Positions 1 to 6,103 are shown, counted from the first letter of the stretch. The stretch: DNA of 6,430 nt from JAWLAT01 sp041395325 (GCA_041395325.1 JAWLAT010000056.1:1-6430); one strand, 5' to 3'. The notes: a model not told the origin generated them from the sequence alone. Program-made: numbers and translations.

Positions 1-308
1 CGCGTTGGTCTGCGAGGTTTGCCCATGTGCTAGCGGAGGACCCCGGGTCTTCCGTCTTAACGATTACAAGTTTGGGGATGACTCGAAGAAGTAAAGGTCC
101 AGACGGAAAAGCCGGTTCTAGAGTTGTTTGTCTATGGCGGGACTTGCTCAGCGGCTTCCACGAGATTGAGATTCCAGAAGGCGCGGATTGTGGAGTCTTG
201 AGCGTATCTCCGGTAAGGAGAGAGGAGTGGAGCGCAGACGGCCGGAGCGATGGAATGGTGTCGAGTACGCCCGTGTTCGCCGGTTTCACACCACTCCCCG
301 TGGATTAG
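1..308 (+). CDS. C-terminal part of an unrecognised protein (5' end outside window)
   Basis: The frame is open from the left edge (first complete codon at 3) to TAG at 306-308, about 101 residues. A GTG at 27 could serve as a start but has no convincing Shine-Dalgarno sequence, and the frame continues upstream in the same style, so I read this as the 3' end of a longer gene. The segment alternates short beta-strand-like stretches (SSVLTITSLGM, RVVCLWRD, FHEIEIPEG, CGVLSVSPV), suggesting the last strands of a compact alpha/beta or all-beta domain. No transmembrane helix or signal is visible. I cannot assign a family. G+C is about 57% by hand count, below the kinase region. The next ORF begins 69 bases downstream on the same strand, so the two may be co-transcribed. 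That the frame is coding is likely but not certain. Confidence 0.55.
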   Translation, partial: RWSARFAHVLAEDPGSSVLTITSLGMTRRSKGPDGKAGSRVVCLWRDLLSGFHEIEIPEGADCGVLSVSPVRREEWSADGRSDGMVSSTPVFAGFTPLPVD

Positions 309-316
309 TACTAATC
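303..316. repeat. 14-bp perfect palindrome over a stop codon
   Basis: GATTAGTACTAATC is a perfect palindrome that includes the TAG stop of the gene entering from the left. It is AT-rich against a GC-rich background. It could be an operator half-pair for a dimeric regulator or a chance palindrome; it is too short and lacks the T-run for an intrinsic terminator. Confidence 0.4.
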
Positions 317-377
317 TTGAGAGTAAGCTTCGCGGGCAGGAGGCAGCTTGCTGCTGAGCGCGCGCCCTGGAGAGAAC

Positions 378-584
378 ATGAGTGACAAGGCACAGGATTT
401 CTCGCTGTTGGTTGAGCTAGCACGGGCTTCTGCTGACGGGAAGAGTGCAGACGCCCAAGAGCTCCTTCGAATGGTGTCTGGTAGAGGCAACAAGGAGCTG
501 GGAGAAGCACTCTTGGGGCAGAGTGATCGGCCCGACCAGATCATAGGCGTCAAGTTCATAAGGAGGGCGGCAGGGCTCTCCTAG
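378..584 (+). CDS. small hypothetical protein, 68 aa
   Basis: The ATG at 378 is preceded by GGAGAG at 369-374, a good ribosome binding site though with a short spacer. This start is preferred over the in-frame TTG at 348. The product is small, soluble and probably helical, with no Cys, no signal peptide and no membrane segment. Residues 6-34 look like a pair of short amphipathic helices, and the tail (residues 55-65) is basic and hydrophobic. I do not recognise a family. It lies 69 bases after the partial gene on the same strand and shares its moderate G+C (about 58%), so the two plausibly form one accessory unit. The DUF1801 gene downstream is convergent. An accessory partner protein for the upstream gene is one possibility, but nothing in the sequence shows a function. 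Confidence 0.6.
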   Translation: MSDKAQDFSLLVELARASADGKSADAQELLRMVSGRGNKELGEALLGQSDRPDQIIGVKFIRRAAGLS

Positions 585-599
585 ACCGGAATGATCGGA

Positions 600-621
600 C
601 GACAGCACGCGTTGTGCGTCG
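600..621. other. stem-loop between convergent genes
   Basis: CGAC-A-GCAC pairs with GTGC-GTCG around a GCGTT loop, giving an 8-bp stem with one bulged A. It lies 15 bases after the small ORF and 62 bases beyond the stop of the convergent DUF1801 gene, where a terminator is expected. No T-run follows on either strand, so it is at most a weak or Rho-assisted transcript end. Confidence 0.35.
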
Positions 622-682
622 GTACATAGGCCTGACTCTCGTAGTGCGTTCGGGCTCTTGTTGCCGGAATTCGGATGTGCGC

Positions 683-1045
683 TCAAGTCCGTCGCGCGTA
701 CTGGCTGGCCAGCGCCATGGCCACCCGGCCGATGAGTTCGTAGGGGATTGGCTCGGCATAGCGGAAGGCCAGATTGCCCTTCTCATTGCGGTAGGGCGCC
801 AGTTCGGCGATCAGTGACGCATCCTGCGTGACCGGGGGATAGACGCCGAGATGCTGCTTGAAGCCGGCGAAATAGAAGAAGACCCGGTCCAGGCGGAAGG
901 CCGGCATGTTGTAGCTGATGCAGCGCCGGGCCTCCGGCAAGGCCGCCTCCACCAACGCCTGGACCTTGCGCAGGATCGGCTGCACCTCGGCCGACATTGA
1001 GGTGATGTAGTCGTCGTGGGAGGTGAAGCGGGATGGCTTGGGCAT
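683..1045 (-). CDS. DUF1801 / YdhG-like domain protein, 120 aa
   Basis: This is a full-length single-domain protein of the DUF1801 family (PF08818, YdhG/YjbR-like fold, often annotated as a putative iron chaperone or frataxin-like protein). The family pattern is clear: an N-terminal helical region with the conserved ALPEARRCISYNMPAF segment at residues 35-50, the FAGFKQHLGVYP core at 59-70, and the KGNLAF stretch at 89-94 followed by the PIPYELIGR helix. It is cytoplasmic, with no signal or membrane segment. The start at ATG 1045 is supported by AGGA (+ strand TCCT at 1053-1056) seven bases upstream. It lies 22 bases downstream of the EF-Tu-like membrane protein gene on the same strand, so the two probably share a transcript. 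The biochemical role of most family members is unknown, and the iron link is an extrapolation from a few relatives. Confidence 0.92.
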   Translation of the reverse strand: MPKPSRFTSHDDYITSMSAEVQPILRKVQALVEAALPEARRCISYNMPAFRLDRVFFYFAGFKQHLGVYPPVTQDASLIAELAPYRNEKGNLAFRYAEPIPYELIGRVAMALASQYARRT

Positions 1046-1067
1046 GGGCTGGTCCTGGCGCGAAGCT

Positions 1068-1775
1068 CTATCGTTCCTTCAGGTCCGTCGGGATTTCGCC
1101 ATCCGGCAGGTCTGCCGGAAGTCGCGCGCACTCGGTGTAGTCCGAAGGCGGCTGCCAGGTGTCATCGTAGCCGTGACAAATGTGCTCACAGCCACCACCG
1201 GTCAGGCGTACCGCACCATCGGGCAAACGATCTCGATGCCGTTCATTGACCAGACACTCAACGACGCACGCATCTCCGAGCGCACAACGACTCACCAGCC
1301 GTTCCATTTGGCAACGCTCACGCTCCGACAGATAGGCAAGTGGATTTGTTCGCTGGACATCCAGGCATGGCGATGTCGCGATTGCGACGGCAGGCTGCGC
1401 ACCCGCCGCAGCACCGGCAATGCCCAGCGAAGCGAGTGCCAATGCACACCAGCGCAATGCGGACTTCGGGTCTGAGTGTCGATAGCCGATCAGCTGAAGC
1501 GTCATTGCCGCAGCACCTGACGACAGGAGACCACCGAGCCTATTGGGTGAGACGGCCAGCAACACGAGTGCCTGCACCTCGCCAGCAGGGATCCGCGCAA
1601 ACTCCGAAGAAGCCACGATTTCGCGACGAGCCCCATCTGGCGCGACGAGTTCGACCAGGAAGTTGCCGAATGGAAGCTGGGGTCGGGGATGACCGTCGAA
1701 CAGTACGCCGGTTCCCCGCCCCGTGATTTCGAAGCAGTCGGAAACGACGAACGTCAATCCTCGATCAGCGCTCAT
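1068..1775 (-). CDS. Membrane protein: EF-Tu domain-2-like N-terminus plus 8-Cys periplasmic tail
   Basis: The 235-residue product has three parts. Residues 7-80 resemble the beta-barrel domain 2 of translational GTPases: FVVSDCFEITGRGTGV at 9-24 matches the F-x-V-x-D-x-F-x-I-x-GRGT pattern of EF-Tu, but no G domain is present. Residues about 106-125 form one hydrophobic helix. Residues 130-235 contain eight cysteines (137, 155, 164, 170, 174, 196, 200, 216), including a GGGCEHIC motif, as expected for a disulfide-bonded periplasmic domain. The frame stays open upstream to a TTG at 1979, but ATG 1775 is the only in-frame ATG there and begins just before the barrel. The upstream extension also runs through the divergent control region. 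No good Shine-Dalgarno sequence precedes 1775, so the start is provisional. The gene is divergent from the sigma factor and precedes the DUF1801 gene. Its function is unknown; a membrane sensor or adaptor is possible. Confidence 0.75.
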   Translation of the reverse strand: MSADRGLTFVVSDCFEITGRGTGVLFDGHPRPQLPFGNFLVELVAPDGARREIVASSEFARIPAGEVQALVLLAVSPNRLGGLLSSGAAAMTLQLIGYRHSDPKSALRWCALALASLGIAGAAAGAQPAVAIATSPCLDVQRTNPLAYLSERERCQMERLVSRCALGDACVVECLVNERHRDRLPDGAVRLTGGGCEHICHGYDDTWQPPSDYTECARLPADLPDGEIPTDLKER

Positions 1776-1901
1776 GTTGGCCGCGGCGTCTGTGGGTGGC
1801 GTCAGAGTGGGACTCGCATGGACGGACGTCAATGCGGTCGCAAGCCGCGTCCAAGCGCCAACAGGCACAGACGATGGCGCGCATGCCTGCCGGCCCTGAG
1901 C

Positions 1902-1942
1902 CTTCGCTGCTAGAGTCGTGACGTGGGGAATCAGCAGCGAAG
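1902..1942. promoter_or_regulatory. 10-bp inverted repeat in divergent control region (candidate operator)
   Basis: CTTCGCTGCT at 1902-1911 is perfectly repeated in inverse at 1933-1942 (AGCAGCGAAG), with a 21-nt spacer. The repeat lies 36 bases before the sigma factor start and about 125 bases before the start of the divergent membrane protein, in the 203-bp region that must hold both promoters. The centre-to-centre distance of the arms is 31 bp, about three helical turns, which suits two dimers or a dimer binding one face. I found no convincing -35/-10 pair for either direction. It could instead fold as an RNA stem in the leader of the sigma transcript. Confidence 0.45.
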
Positions 1943-1965
1943 CCGTGCGATGCGCCAGCGACGCC

Positions 1966-1969
1966 AGGG
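1966..1969 (+). promoter_or_regulatory. ribosome binding site of the sigma factor gene
   Basis: AGGG lies nine bases before the ATG at 1979. It is a modest Shine-Dalgarno sequence, but it supports this ATG, which also gives the family's usual N-terminal length. Confidence 0.45.
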
Positions 1970-1978
1970 TCTGCAGCA

Positions 1979-2557
1979 ATGACGTCCGGCGCGGTCGCCG
2001 ACCGCCAGTTGCCGGCGTTGGCCGATGCGCTGGGTGTCAGCGCCGAGCAGCTGCTGCCGGCGCTCTACGACAGCCTGCGGCGCACCGCGCATCGCTTGCT
2101 GCAGGGCGAGCGGCCGGGGCACACGCTCAACACCACCGCGCTGGTGCATGAGAGCTGGGTGCGGCTGACCTCGAGCTATCCGGATCTGCAGTTCCAGACC
2201 GATCACGAGTTCCTCGCCCTGTCCGGCTCGCTGATGCGCCGCGTGCTGATCGATCACGCCCGCTTTCGTCATCGCCTCAAGCGCGGCGGCGGCGAACGCG
2301 AGCTCAGCTTCAGCGATGAGCTCGAGACCTCGCCGCTGAGCATCGACCAGGAGGATCTGCTGGCGCTGGACCTGGCGCTGACGCGTCTGCAACAGCTCGA
2401 TCCGCGGCAGGTGCAGATCGTCGAGCTGCGCTATTTCTCCGGCTTTTCGATTGCCGAAACGGCCGAGCTGCTGCAGCTGTCGCCGGCCACCATCAAGCGT
2501 GAGTGGGTGATGGCGCGGGCCTGGCTGCTGTCCCATCTGCACGACGCGGATCAGTAG
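1979..2557 (+). CDS. ECF RNA polymerase sigma factor, kinase-associated type (TIGR02999/Sigma70_ECF)
   Basis: The 192-residue protein is a two-domain extracytoplasmic-function sigma factor. Region 2 covers about residues 24-100 and includes ALYDSLRRTAHRLL and the helix ending in MRRVLIDHARFRHR. Region 4 covers about 133-188, with the helix-turn-helix FSIAETAELLQLSPATIKRE at 156-175, which contacts the -35 element in ECF proteins. A basic, flexible linker joins them. The sequence fits the TIGR02999/PF07638 branch, equivalent to group ECF43, whose members commonly sit next to Ser/Thr kinases; no anti-sigma gene is adjacent. Region 2.2 reads NTTALVHE at 51-58, where ordinary ECF factors have DAEDLVQE, so the acidic residues are missing and two threonines (52, 53) are present. 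The kinase gene starts seven bases after the stop, implying co-transcription and probably translational coupling. Control by kinase phosphorylation is inferred from the related EcfP/PknT pair. Confidence 0.95.
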   Translation: MTSGAVADRQLPALADALGVSAEQLLPALYDSLRRTAHRLLQGERPGHTLNTTALVHESWVRLTSSYPDLQFQTDHEFLALSGSLMRRVLIDHARFRHRLKRGGGERELSFSDELETSPLSIDQEDLLALDLALTRLQQLDPRQVQIVELRYFSGFSIAETAELLQLSPATIKREWVMARAWLLSHLHDADQ

Positions 2558-2564
2558 TCGATCG

Positions 2565-5063
2565 ATGTCCGGTACCGCGATGACGGCCGAGCAATGGGCC
2601 AGGACCAAGGCGCTGTTCGCCGAGCTGATTGAGCTGGAAGCTGGTTTGTGGGACGCACGACTGCAGCAGGAACCCGATGCGGCGATCGTCAGCGAGTTGC
2701 GGCGGCTGCTGCAGGCGCATCGGCAGACTGATCCCTTTCTCAACGACGGTCCGGCCGCGCGCGCTCGGCAGGCACCCGATCGATGGTTGGGATCGCGGCT
2801 GGGTCCCTTCCAGATCGAACGGCTGCTGGGGGAGGGCGGCAGTGGCCGCGTCTATCTGGCGCAGCGGGAGGGTGTGGGCGGGCGCGTGGCGGTCAAGCTG
2901 CTGCACGGTCATTTCCTCAGCGATCAGGCCAGCGCCCGCTTTCAGTCCGAGCAATCGATTTTGGCGCGGCTGGACCATCCCGGCATCGCGCGGCTGCTGC
3001 AGGTGGGCGTGGCCGAGGACGGCACGCCGTGGCTGGCGATGGAACATGTCGATGGCCAGCCGCTGTTGCAGGCGCTGGCGCCACTGAGCTTGCGCGAACG
3101 CGTCCGGACTTTCATCCAGCTGCTGCAGGCGATCGACTACGCCCATCGGCAACTGGTGGTGCATCGCGACATCAAGCCGGGCAACGTGCTGGTGGATGCC
3201 AGCGGCCAGCCGCGGCTGCTCGACTTTGGCATTGCCAAGCGGCTGGATGGCCAGGATCCATCGCTGACCCGCACGCAACAGCAGCCGCGCACGCCCACGC
3301 ACGCCGCGCCCGAGCAGATCCTCGATGAGCCGGTCAGCGTGGCCACCGACGTCTATGCCGTCGGCGTGTTGCTGTATGAGGCGCTCAGCGGTTGCCGGCC
3401 GTGGCCGGTGAGCGGGCGCGAGCTGGAAACGGCCATCCTGGCTGGTGGCGCGCCCTTGCCATCCAGCCGCGTCAGCGGACCTGTGCGCCGACAGTTGCGC
3501 GGTGATCTGGACGCGATCGTGCTGCAGGCCATGCAGCGTGAGCCGGCGCAGCGCTATCCCAGCGTTGCCGCACTCGCAGCCGATCTGCAGCGCCATCTGG
3601 ATCATCGCCCGGTGACCGCGCAACGCCAGAGTTGGGTCTATCGCAGCTCGCGCTTTCTGCGTCGCAACCATCGCTGGGTAGCGGCCGCGGCGCTGCTGCT
3701 GGGCCTGCTGGGCGTGGGCCTGTGGCGTGAAACGCGACTGCGCCATGCCGCCGATCTGGAGGCGCAGAAGTCGGCCCAGGTGGCGGCCTTCATGCTGGAC
3801 ATCTTCGATGCCGGCGATGCCCAGGGTCAGCGCTTTGCCATCGACCGCAATTCCACGGTGCTCGATCTGATGGCGCGGGCCGATGCGCGGCTGGAGGGGC
3901 TGCAACTGGCGCCGCTGATCCGCGCCGATCTGGCGCACAAGATGGGGCAGGTCTACTGGGGCCTGTCCGAATACGTCGATGCCGAACGGTTGTTCGAGCT
4001 GGCACTGGAGCTGCGGCGTGGCGCCTTGGGCGAGCACGGCGAAACCGCCGGCAGTCTGCTGATGCTGGCCCGTGTCTATGAGCGCACCGACCGCTATCCG
4101 CAGATGCTGGAACACGCGCAAGCGGCCTACCGGATTCGCCTGGCGGAGTTGGGCCCGCGGCATGTCGACACGCTCGACGCACTGCACCGCATCGGCGCCG
4201 CGCAGTACTTCCTCAACGAGTTCGAGGCTGCCGAGACCACCCTGCAACAGGCCATCGCCGGCTGGCGCCAACAGGCCGAACCACCGCCGACCCAGTTGGG
4301 CAATTCCCTGACAATGCTGGGCTTTGTCGACGCCGATCGCGGCCGCTTCCAGCAGGCGCTGCCCAATCTGCGCGAGGCGCTGGCCTTGAACCGCGCGGGC
4401 TATCCGCCCGGACACCCGCGGCTGTCGGAGGGATTGTCCAATCTGGCCACCTGCCTCTACGACCTCGGTCAGTTCGCCGAAGCGCTGGAGCTGCAGCGCG
4501 AAGCCACGCAGATCAGTGTGGCGTCCTTCAGTACCGACCACACCAATATCGTCATCGACCGCGAATGGATGGCGCGCTTCCATCTGGCGCTGAACCAGGT
4601 CGACGCCGCCGCCGAGATGTCGGCGCTGGGTCTGGCGATGGCCAGCCGCATGCACCAACGCTCCCCCAATCAGGCCCTGTTCGATCGTGCCCGTCAGATG
4701 CGCGTGCAGGTGCTGCGCGCGCAAGGTGCCCTGGACGAAGCACTGGCGCTGCAGCGCGAGGTGTTGGCCTCGCGCGAGCAACAACTCAGCCCTTCGCATC
4801 GCTATGTGCTGGACTCACGCAGCGTGCTCGCCGACCTGCTGCGCCGACTCGACCAGCCCGACGCCGCCAACCAGCAACTGCGGCAGGCCATCGCCGACTG
4901 GCACCGGCAGCCCGACAGTTACTCGCGGCAGCTGATCCACGCGATTGACGCGTTCTCGAGCGCCGGGCAATGCGGCGCACTGGACGGCTCCTGGCCAGAC
5001 ACGATGTTTCCGCGGATGGCTGACGTGGTGGCTGAGGCACGGCGTCGCTGTGCCCTTGCGTGA
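2565..5063 (+). CDS. Transmembrane Ser/Thr protein kinase with C-terminal TPR region
   Basis: The 832-residue protein has a helical N-terminus (1-75), a complete Hanks-type kinase domain (about 81-345), one transmembrane helix (about 371-387) and a TPR-rich tail (about 400-800). Catalytic motifs are intact: glycine loop GEGGSGRVYLA (89-99), VAVK with Lys111, likely alpha-C Glu129, HRDIKPGN (200-207, Asp202), DFG (220-222) and APE (248-250). The activation segment is Ser/Thr-rich (T235, T237, T243, T245). A charged N-terminal side and RRNHR before the helix place the kinase in the cytoplasm and the TPRs in the periplasm. TPR-like repeats include 468-485 and 621-646. Cys803 and Cys829 near the end could form a disulfide. 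The gene begins seven bases after the sigma factor stop; ATG 2565 is chosen, with ATG 2580 in frame as an alternative, and neither has a clear Shine-Dalgarno sequence. The likely substrates are itself and the upstream sigma factor; the signal sensed is unknown. Confidence 0.95.
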   Translation: MSGTAMTAEQWARTKALFAELIELEAGLWDARLQQEPDAAIVSELRRLLQAHRQTDPFLNDGPAARARQAPDRWLGSRLGPFQIERLLGEGGSGRVYLAQREGVGGRVAVKLLHGHFLSDQASARFQSEQSILARLDHPGIARLLQVGVAEDGTPWLAMEHVDGQPLLQALAPLSLRERVRTFIQLLQAIDYAHRQLVVHRDIKPGNVLVDASGQPRLLDFGIAKRLDGQDPSLTRTQQQPRTPTHAAPEQILDEPVSVATDVYAVGVLLYEALSGCRPWPVSGRELETAILAGGAPLPSSRVSGPVRRQLRGDLDAIVLQAMQREPAQRYPSVAALAADLQRHLDHRPVTAQRQSWVYRSSRFLRRNHRWVAAAALLLGLLGVGLWRETRLRHAADLEAQKSAQVAAFMLDIFDAGDAQGQRFAIDRNSTVLDLMARADARLEGLQLAPLIRADLAHKMGQVYWGLSEYVDAERLFELALELRRGALGEHGETAGSLLMLARVYERTDRYPQMLEHAQAAYRIRLAELGPRHVDTLDALHRIGAAQYFLNEFEAAETTLQQAIAGWRQQAEPPPTQLGNSLTMLGFVDADRGRFQQALPNLREALALNRAGYPPGHPRLSEGLSNLATCLYDLGQFAEALELQREATQISVASFSTDHTNIVIDREWMARFHLALNQVDAAAEMSALGLAMASRMHQRSPNQALFDRARQMRVQVLRAQGALDEALALQREVLASREQQLSPSHRYVLDSRSVLADLLRRLDQPDAANQQLRQAIADWHRQPDSYSRQLIHAIDAFSSAGQCGALDGSWPDTMFPRMADVVAEARRRCALA

Positions 5064-5121
5064 GTCAGGGGCGCCTTGGATCATCAGATTCGTCGCGGGT
5101 GACGCGCCGACCAGGTGGGCC

Positions 5122-5607
5122 ATGATCCGAAGCATCTTCATTGGTCGTCGCTACGGGCAAGGTGCCTGGCTGGCGCTGTTGTGGGCAGATCTGGCGCTGG
5201 CGACTGCAGCAGCGCCCAGCGAAGAGTGGATCTCCATGACCCAGTGGGACGCCGGCGCACAACTCAACGTCAAGGTCACCACGCCGTTGTCGCCGGGTCA
5301 TGAATTGTGGGTAGGCACGCAGGGTGAAATTCCTGGCCGGCACGCTGGCTTCCGATCGACGATCGAAGTGGGTCAGTCGGCGACGATCTGGAACTTCGAC
5401 CTGTTTTGGGGTGGTACTTGCATGGACGCTCAACCGTGCAACTACGAACGACATTTCCGAATCGCCGTCCATCACAACGGCAAGGTGCGCTGCCAGACCG
5501 AATTCTCGACGGCCGACCTCGTGAGCCCTCATCGGTTCGAATTCGAGATGATCGACACCGGCGAGGGGTGCCGGCTGCAGAAGGCCGCGCTGGCGGCGGC
5601 GCAATAG
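5122..5607 (+). CDS. Small secreted or periplasmic protein with four cysteines, 161 aa
   Basis: The ATG at 5122 follows AGGTGGG (5113-5119), a usable ribosome binding site. The frame is open further upstream, but those residues overlap the kinase end and look non-coding, whereas this start gives a signal peptide: basic residues (R3, R9, R10), a hydrophobic core at 15-30 and a likely cleavage after ATAAA near residue 31. The mature part, about 130 residues, looks beta-rich and has four cysteines (100, 106, 124, 150), consistent with two disulfides. Short hydrophobic-aromatic stretches such as ATIWNFDLFWGG (87-98) and HFRIAVHHNG (111-120) suggest a beta-sandwich. I do not recognise a family. 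It lies 58 bases after the kinase gene and nine bases before the next gene, so it is probably part of the same transcript. A ligand-binding or signalling partner for the periplasmic TPRs is possible but unproven. Confidence 0.78.
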   Translation: MIRSIFIGRRYGQGAWLALLWADLALATAAAPSEEWISMTQWDAGAQLNVKVTTPLSPGHELWVGTQGEIPGRHAGFRSTIEVGQSATIWNFDLFWGGTCMDAQPCNYERHFRIAVHHNGKVRCQTEFSTADLVSPHRFEFEMIDTGEGCRLQKAALAAAQ

Positions 5608-5609
5608 GA
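5606..5609 (+). promoter_or_regulatory. ribosome binding site overlapping the upstream stop codon
   Basis: AGGA begins inside the TAG stop of the secreted protein gene and lies seven bases before GTG 5617. It decides the GTG start of the downstream membrane protein and suggests coupled translation of the two genes. Confidence 0.6.
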
Positions 5610-5616
5610 ACTCACC

Positions 5617-5898
5617 GTGGCGCCCAGCGACCCCAAGCCATGCACCCAATGCGGCATGCCGCTCCCGACTCGGCGCATCGACACGGGCAAGCCCGGCTTT
5701 CTGCGCACATTCGCGGCGCTACTGCTCCTTGAACCCATCTTCTGGATCGGTGACGCCGTGCTTTCCGGAACCCTGGCCTTCTCTCCTGGCGTTGTGGCGA
5801 CGGTCACCGTGTTGCTGGTGTGCGCTGCCTTGATCATGCGGACCCGGCGCGGCCGATCCCGGCGTGCGTGCCCCTCGTGTGGCGAACCGATCGACTAG
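5617..5898 (+). CDS. Small two-helix membrane protein with a split zinc ribbon, 93 aa
   Basis: The protein begins at GTG 5617. A CxxC knuckle at residues 9-12 (CTQCGMPLP) and another at 85-88 (CPSCGEPID) flank two hydrophobic helices, about 31-51 and 55-75. The two knuckles each resemble half of a zinc ribbon (Cx2C-G-x-P), and with both termini on the same side of the membrane they could join to bind one zinc ion. Basic residues after the second helix (MRTRRGRSRR, 74-83) place the ends in the cytoplasm. I do not recognise a named family. It follows the secreted protein by nine bases and is probably co-transcribed with the sigma-kinase genes. A membrane-anchored adaptor that contacts protein or nucleic acid through the ribbon is a reasonable guess, not shown by the sequence. 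Confidence 0.78.
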   Translation: MAPSDPKPCTQCGMPLPTRRIDTGKPGFLRTFAALLLLEPIFWIGDAVLSGTLAFSPGVVATVTVLLVCAALIMRTRRGRSRRACPSCGEPID

Positions 5899-6012
5899 CG
5901 TGATCGATGGCCCGACCTTTGGATGGCTCCTGGTCGACGGCGTTTCGGATTCGCCACCCTACGAGACACCCAATCACGGTGCAGCGGCGTCGCAGCCATG
6001 ATTGCGTGATTC

Positions 6013-6038
6013 CCCGAAGGCGCCGAGTCTCTTTCGGG
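6013..6038. other. stem-loop
   Basis: CCCGAA at 6013-6018 pairs with TTCGGG at 6033-6038, extended by a G-T wobble and one G-C pair to eight pairs, with a 10-nt loop. There is no T-run after it. It may be part of a transcript end for the upstream genes. Confidence 0.35.
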
Positions 6039-6041
6039 CTG

Positions 6042-6084
6042 GCCACCGGGTCCGACGCCGACTTGTCGGACCACGCCCGGTGGC
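6042..6084. other. strong bulged hairpin upstream of the last gene
   Basis: GCCACCGGG-TCCGAC (6042-6056) pairs perfectly with GTCGGA (6065-6070) and CCCGGTGGC (6076-6084), giving 15 pairs with an eight-base loop and a five-base bulge (CCACG). It ends 33 bases before ATG 6118. The stem is very GC-rich, but no T-run follows, so it may be a Rho-assisted terminator, a transcript stabiliser or a leader structure. Confidence 0.5.
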
Positions 6085-6103
6085 TGCACTTGCACTGCTA
6101 TAC

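Noticed and set aside
1776..1979. Upstream extension of the EF-Tu-like membrane protein to a TTG at 1979
   Set aside because: The extra 68 residues look unstructured, overlap the divergent control region with its inverted repeat, and would start exactly at the sigma factor's ATG with no ribosome binding site in support.
1046..1979. Plus-strand frames of 77-150 codons opposite the minus-strand genes
   Set aside because: They lack ribosome binding sites and protein-like composition, whereas the minus strand carries a recognisable DUF1801 protein and an EF-Tu-like domain.
1931..2743. A 270-codon minus-strand frame opposite the sigma factor
   Set aside because: The sigma factor on the plus strand has clear region 2 and region 4 motifs; the opposing frame shows none and spans the sigma-kinase junction.
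2493..4799. A 768-codon open frame on the minus strand opposite the kinase gene
   Set aside because: Its product is Gln-, Arg- and His-rich low-complexity sequence without domain signatures. It is the mirror of strong G/C third-position bias in the kinase gene, which has intact catalytic motifs.
4945..5121. Upstream extension of the secreted protein into the kinase 3' end
   Set aside because: It overlaps the kinase reading frame by over 100 bases and would bury the signal peptide that begins at 5122.
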